Assembly (NCBI RefSeq): GCF_002234675.1
Contig: NC_019871.2
Coordinates: 16,524,331 to 16,588,330 of the forward strand
Source of the DNA: Oryzias latipes
Taxonomy: Eukaryota > Chordata > Actinopteri > Beloniformes > Adrianichthyidae
Length of the DNA stretch: 64,000 nt
Direction: 5' to 3'
Shown here piece by piece: positions 61,691 to 64,000 of this stretch (position 1 is the first letter of the stretch; each line of letters begins with the position of its first letter). The notes beneath the pieces are model-generated. The model saw only the letters and a program-made list of their open reading frames with translations. It was not told the origin of the DNA and made no database searches. Position numbers and translations under genes: made by a program.

Positions 61691-64000
61691 TTCCCCAAAT
61701 TTAGCCGAACTGAAACAATTTAATACTATGTGGGGAACCTGTGCGGGTGGTTTGAGTCCAGTTGAGGATTAGTCAGTGAAACTCAGTTTAAAAACATTCA
61801 CGCCCTGCAAAGTTAGGGCAGACTTCTCCAGAGTATTGTAACATTTTGAAATCCTGTTTTTGTGATAGATCCCCAATTCATGTAGGAATAAACAAATACA
61901 TTCTTGACCGATTAAACAGTGGGCCCTGAATCTATATTTGATAAAAGTTTCCTTTTTTTGAAGAGAATAATGGAAAAGGACAGACTTTTCTATGATAGTC
62001 TAACATTTTGGAAAGGATCTGTACATAAAATTACCTCCAGTTGGTAATTGTTAGGCTTACTTGGCCTTTTTGGTGATTCTTCTTATGCGCCATTTCACAC
62101 ATCCACCTTGTTTAGTTAATTCTCTGAGCTGTGCACAAAAAAGAGCAAATGTCTGAGAATCTTGATGCCTTATGAAATTGATCATAGATTTATGTCATCA
62201 TCAATGTTTGTTTGCAGACTCATTGATTAAACCGATCAACCAAGAGGAGAGCAACAAAACCTCAAGTCAACAACACCATCTCAACAAGTATAGACACTGG
62301 AACATTTGGAGGGGAAGAAAACAATATTAGACCAAAAATGTTTTTTCTCTCTCATCAGATTCCCAGAATGTGATTTGTTTTGTCACCAGAAATAAAATCT
62401 TACCATCTGTAGATAGGTTTTATAAGTTAAAATGTGACCGTATCACACTTATGAATAATGGATAAAAATGAATACAGTTTATTAAACTATCCAAGGAAAA
62501 GCACCTCATTATGTCAGAGGCACAGTGCATATCCAATCAAAGCTGCTTGAAATCCTTTCGTGAGTGCATGTGGAAAATTGTGTGAGCGGGATTAGCACTT
62601 GACAAGCTGAAGTGCACTGATTTTTTTCTTTCCTGTCTTTTTGGACAGAAAACAGGAATAATTTTCACGTCAAATTCCAGCTAAAGAGAAGATGGAAACC
62701 CCTCTGTGGATTTCAGGCAGAGCTTTTCTTTCAAATCTTCTAAGAGAATCTCGCCTGTGTGACACACGTGGCTGCGGAAGACAGGGGACTGTTAGTTCAC
62801 GTCACTAGTGTGAGGAGAGTAAAAGGAAATCAGTCGGAACAGAATCAGTTGGGAAAGACAAAGTGTTTGCAGATGCAAATAGGTTTGAATCCACAAAATG
62901 AAAGTCAAAATGCTAAACATGGAGAAATCAAACTCTGATTCCCTGAAGAGGCACAGCCGGGATAAACTGTTGAAGACTGTTATGTTAGTTACCGCACTGA
63001 AATGAAATTTACTTACACATACGTGCTTACGTATGCAGTCGGAATACTTACGAATGGAAGCTATATCTTTACATGACAAAAACCCAGTACTTAATTTGTT
63101 ATTCAAAGCACTGTGGACATTTATGAGCACTTTATGAGACACCATGTTACCTTTCACTCAGCCAAATGTTTGCAGTATTAGGTCACTTTGAATAAGCCCA
63201 ACCACACATCTGAATTCTATTATCACGAAACACTGTTCTCAGTGCCATTCAGCTAAAGTCAAATGACATATGCAGGAACAAAGTTGAACTAGATGTAAAT
63301 ATGAACTTGCAGAGGAGAATTCAAATGTGTATTTTGTTGTTAAAGGATGATCAGTAATAAAAAAAATAATAACATTAAAAAAGGTCAAAAGTCTTTGTTA
63401 GCATCAGCTTTAACTAAATAAAATGCATTTTTGGATCATTTGCTTGCTCTCCGCTGTATTTATTGTTGTTTAGGTTCATTTTGTACACACAGGCATCTCA
63501 AAACTGTCAGATTATGAGAAATTTCTCCTACAGGGATGATAGTCAATATGATGGAAAGCACATTGGCAGAAGATGATAAACATTGCCTCCATATGCCAGT
63601 AATTACCTGCTTTCTTTCAAAGTCAAGAGCATCAGTTTAAAGAAAATGCACTCAGAATTCAATGAAGGAATTTTTCTGTCTTTTTAATTTTTTTTATTAA
63701 AACTTGGATTGAAACTTGGATCGATATGTGTCAAATTTTGGCTGAGGATTTTAAGCGTGTAAGGCAAACCTCATGTCATAACATCTTTTTCTATATGAAA
63801 TGCTCTGATTACATTGGAATCAAGCTCATGAGAAAGTGAAAACAGTGTTGGATGACCACATTGTTTGGAACTGTTCTAGATTGTGCTTACATTTTACCTC
63901 ATTGTTGCCATGGAATAATCGATAAAATGTGATGTGTCTGACATGTCCAAGAGCATATTTCTTTGACAGCAGTTTGCAACTGTAAACCCAGAGATTACAG
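61691..64000. other. Intergenic, no gene seen
   Basis: AT-rich DNA. The right inverted repeat of the Tc1 remnant is expected near 61950-62030 but is not clearly visible. No exon, RNA or further transposon is recognised up to the window end. Confidence 0.45.

Overview
This looks like nuclear DNA of a ray-finned fish. The evidence is intron-rich vertebrate genes with fish-sized introns, teleost-type L2, CR1/Rex1-like and R4-type LINEs, Tc1-like and piggyBac-like DNA transposons, Ty3/gypsy-type solo LTRs and very long (GATA)n tracts. A medaka-like (Oryzias) genome is my guess from the repeat flavour; the sequence alone does not prove it.

Six host genes can be assembled exon by exon with canonical splice sites. 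On the minus strand, bicdl2 (dynein cargo adapter) fills 4.3-19.2 kb. Head to head with it, a FAM98-family gene (probably fam98c) lies at 21.3-24.9 kb (+), followed by chchd2 (27.3-29.3 kb, +), phkg1 (30.9-40.5 kb, +) and psph (44.5-46.2 kb, +). nipsnap2 (53.2-47.4 kb, -) lies tail to tail with psph. The nipsnap2/psph/phkg1/chchd2 group keeps the neighbourhood of human 7p11.2, where CCT6A and SUMF2 also lie between PSPH and PHKG1. bicdl2 and fam98c are not part of that human block. All six reading frames look intact and near the usual family lengths: 537, 342, 161, 394, 226-227 and 278 aa.

Most of the remaining DNA is mobile or repetitive. Region 1-4 kb holds a GC-rich retroposed sequence with a perfect 17-bp target duplication, set among DNA-transposon-like ends. 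bicdl2 introns hold a broken L2, a MITE and a perfect 44-bp palindrome. The 25.6-26.8 kb interval has two R4-type LINE pieces in opposite orientation and a (GATA)n tail. The 5.9-kb phkg1 intron is a nest: a piggyBac-like MITE, then a Tc1-like transposon split by a LINE with one uninterrupted 1090-codon frame and a tandem-monomer 5' region, then another MITE. A solo LTR with a 5-bp target duplication sits between phkg1 and psph. The last 10.7 kb has no recognisable host gene and is dominated by microsatellites, palindromes, a gypsy-type LTR fragment and a decayed Tc1-like transposase.

The least explained item is a repeat family present five times (12.1, 19.6, 48.8, 49.5 and 59.3 kb). Each copy resembles a small transcription unit: a leader, an ATG with a short acidic reading frame, then AATAAA. 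Two copies form a 1-kb imperfect palindrome inside a nipsnap2 intron.
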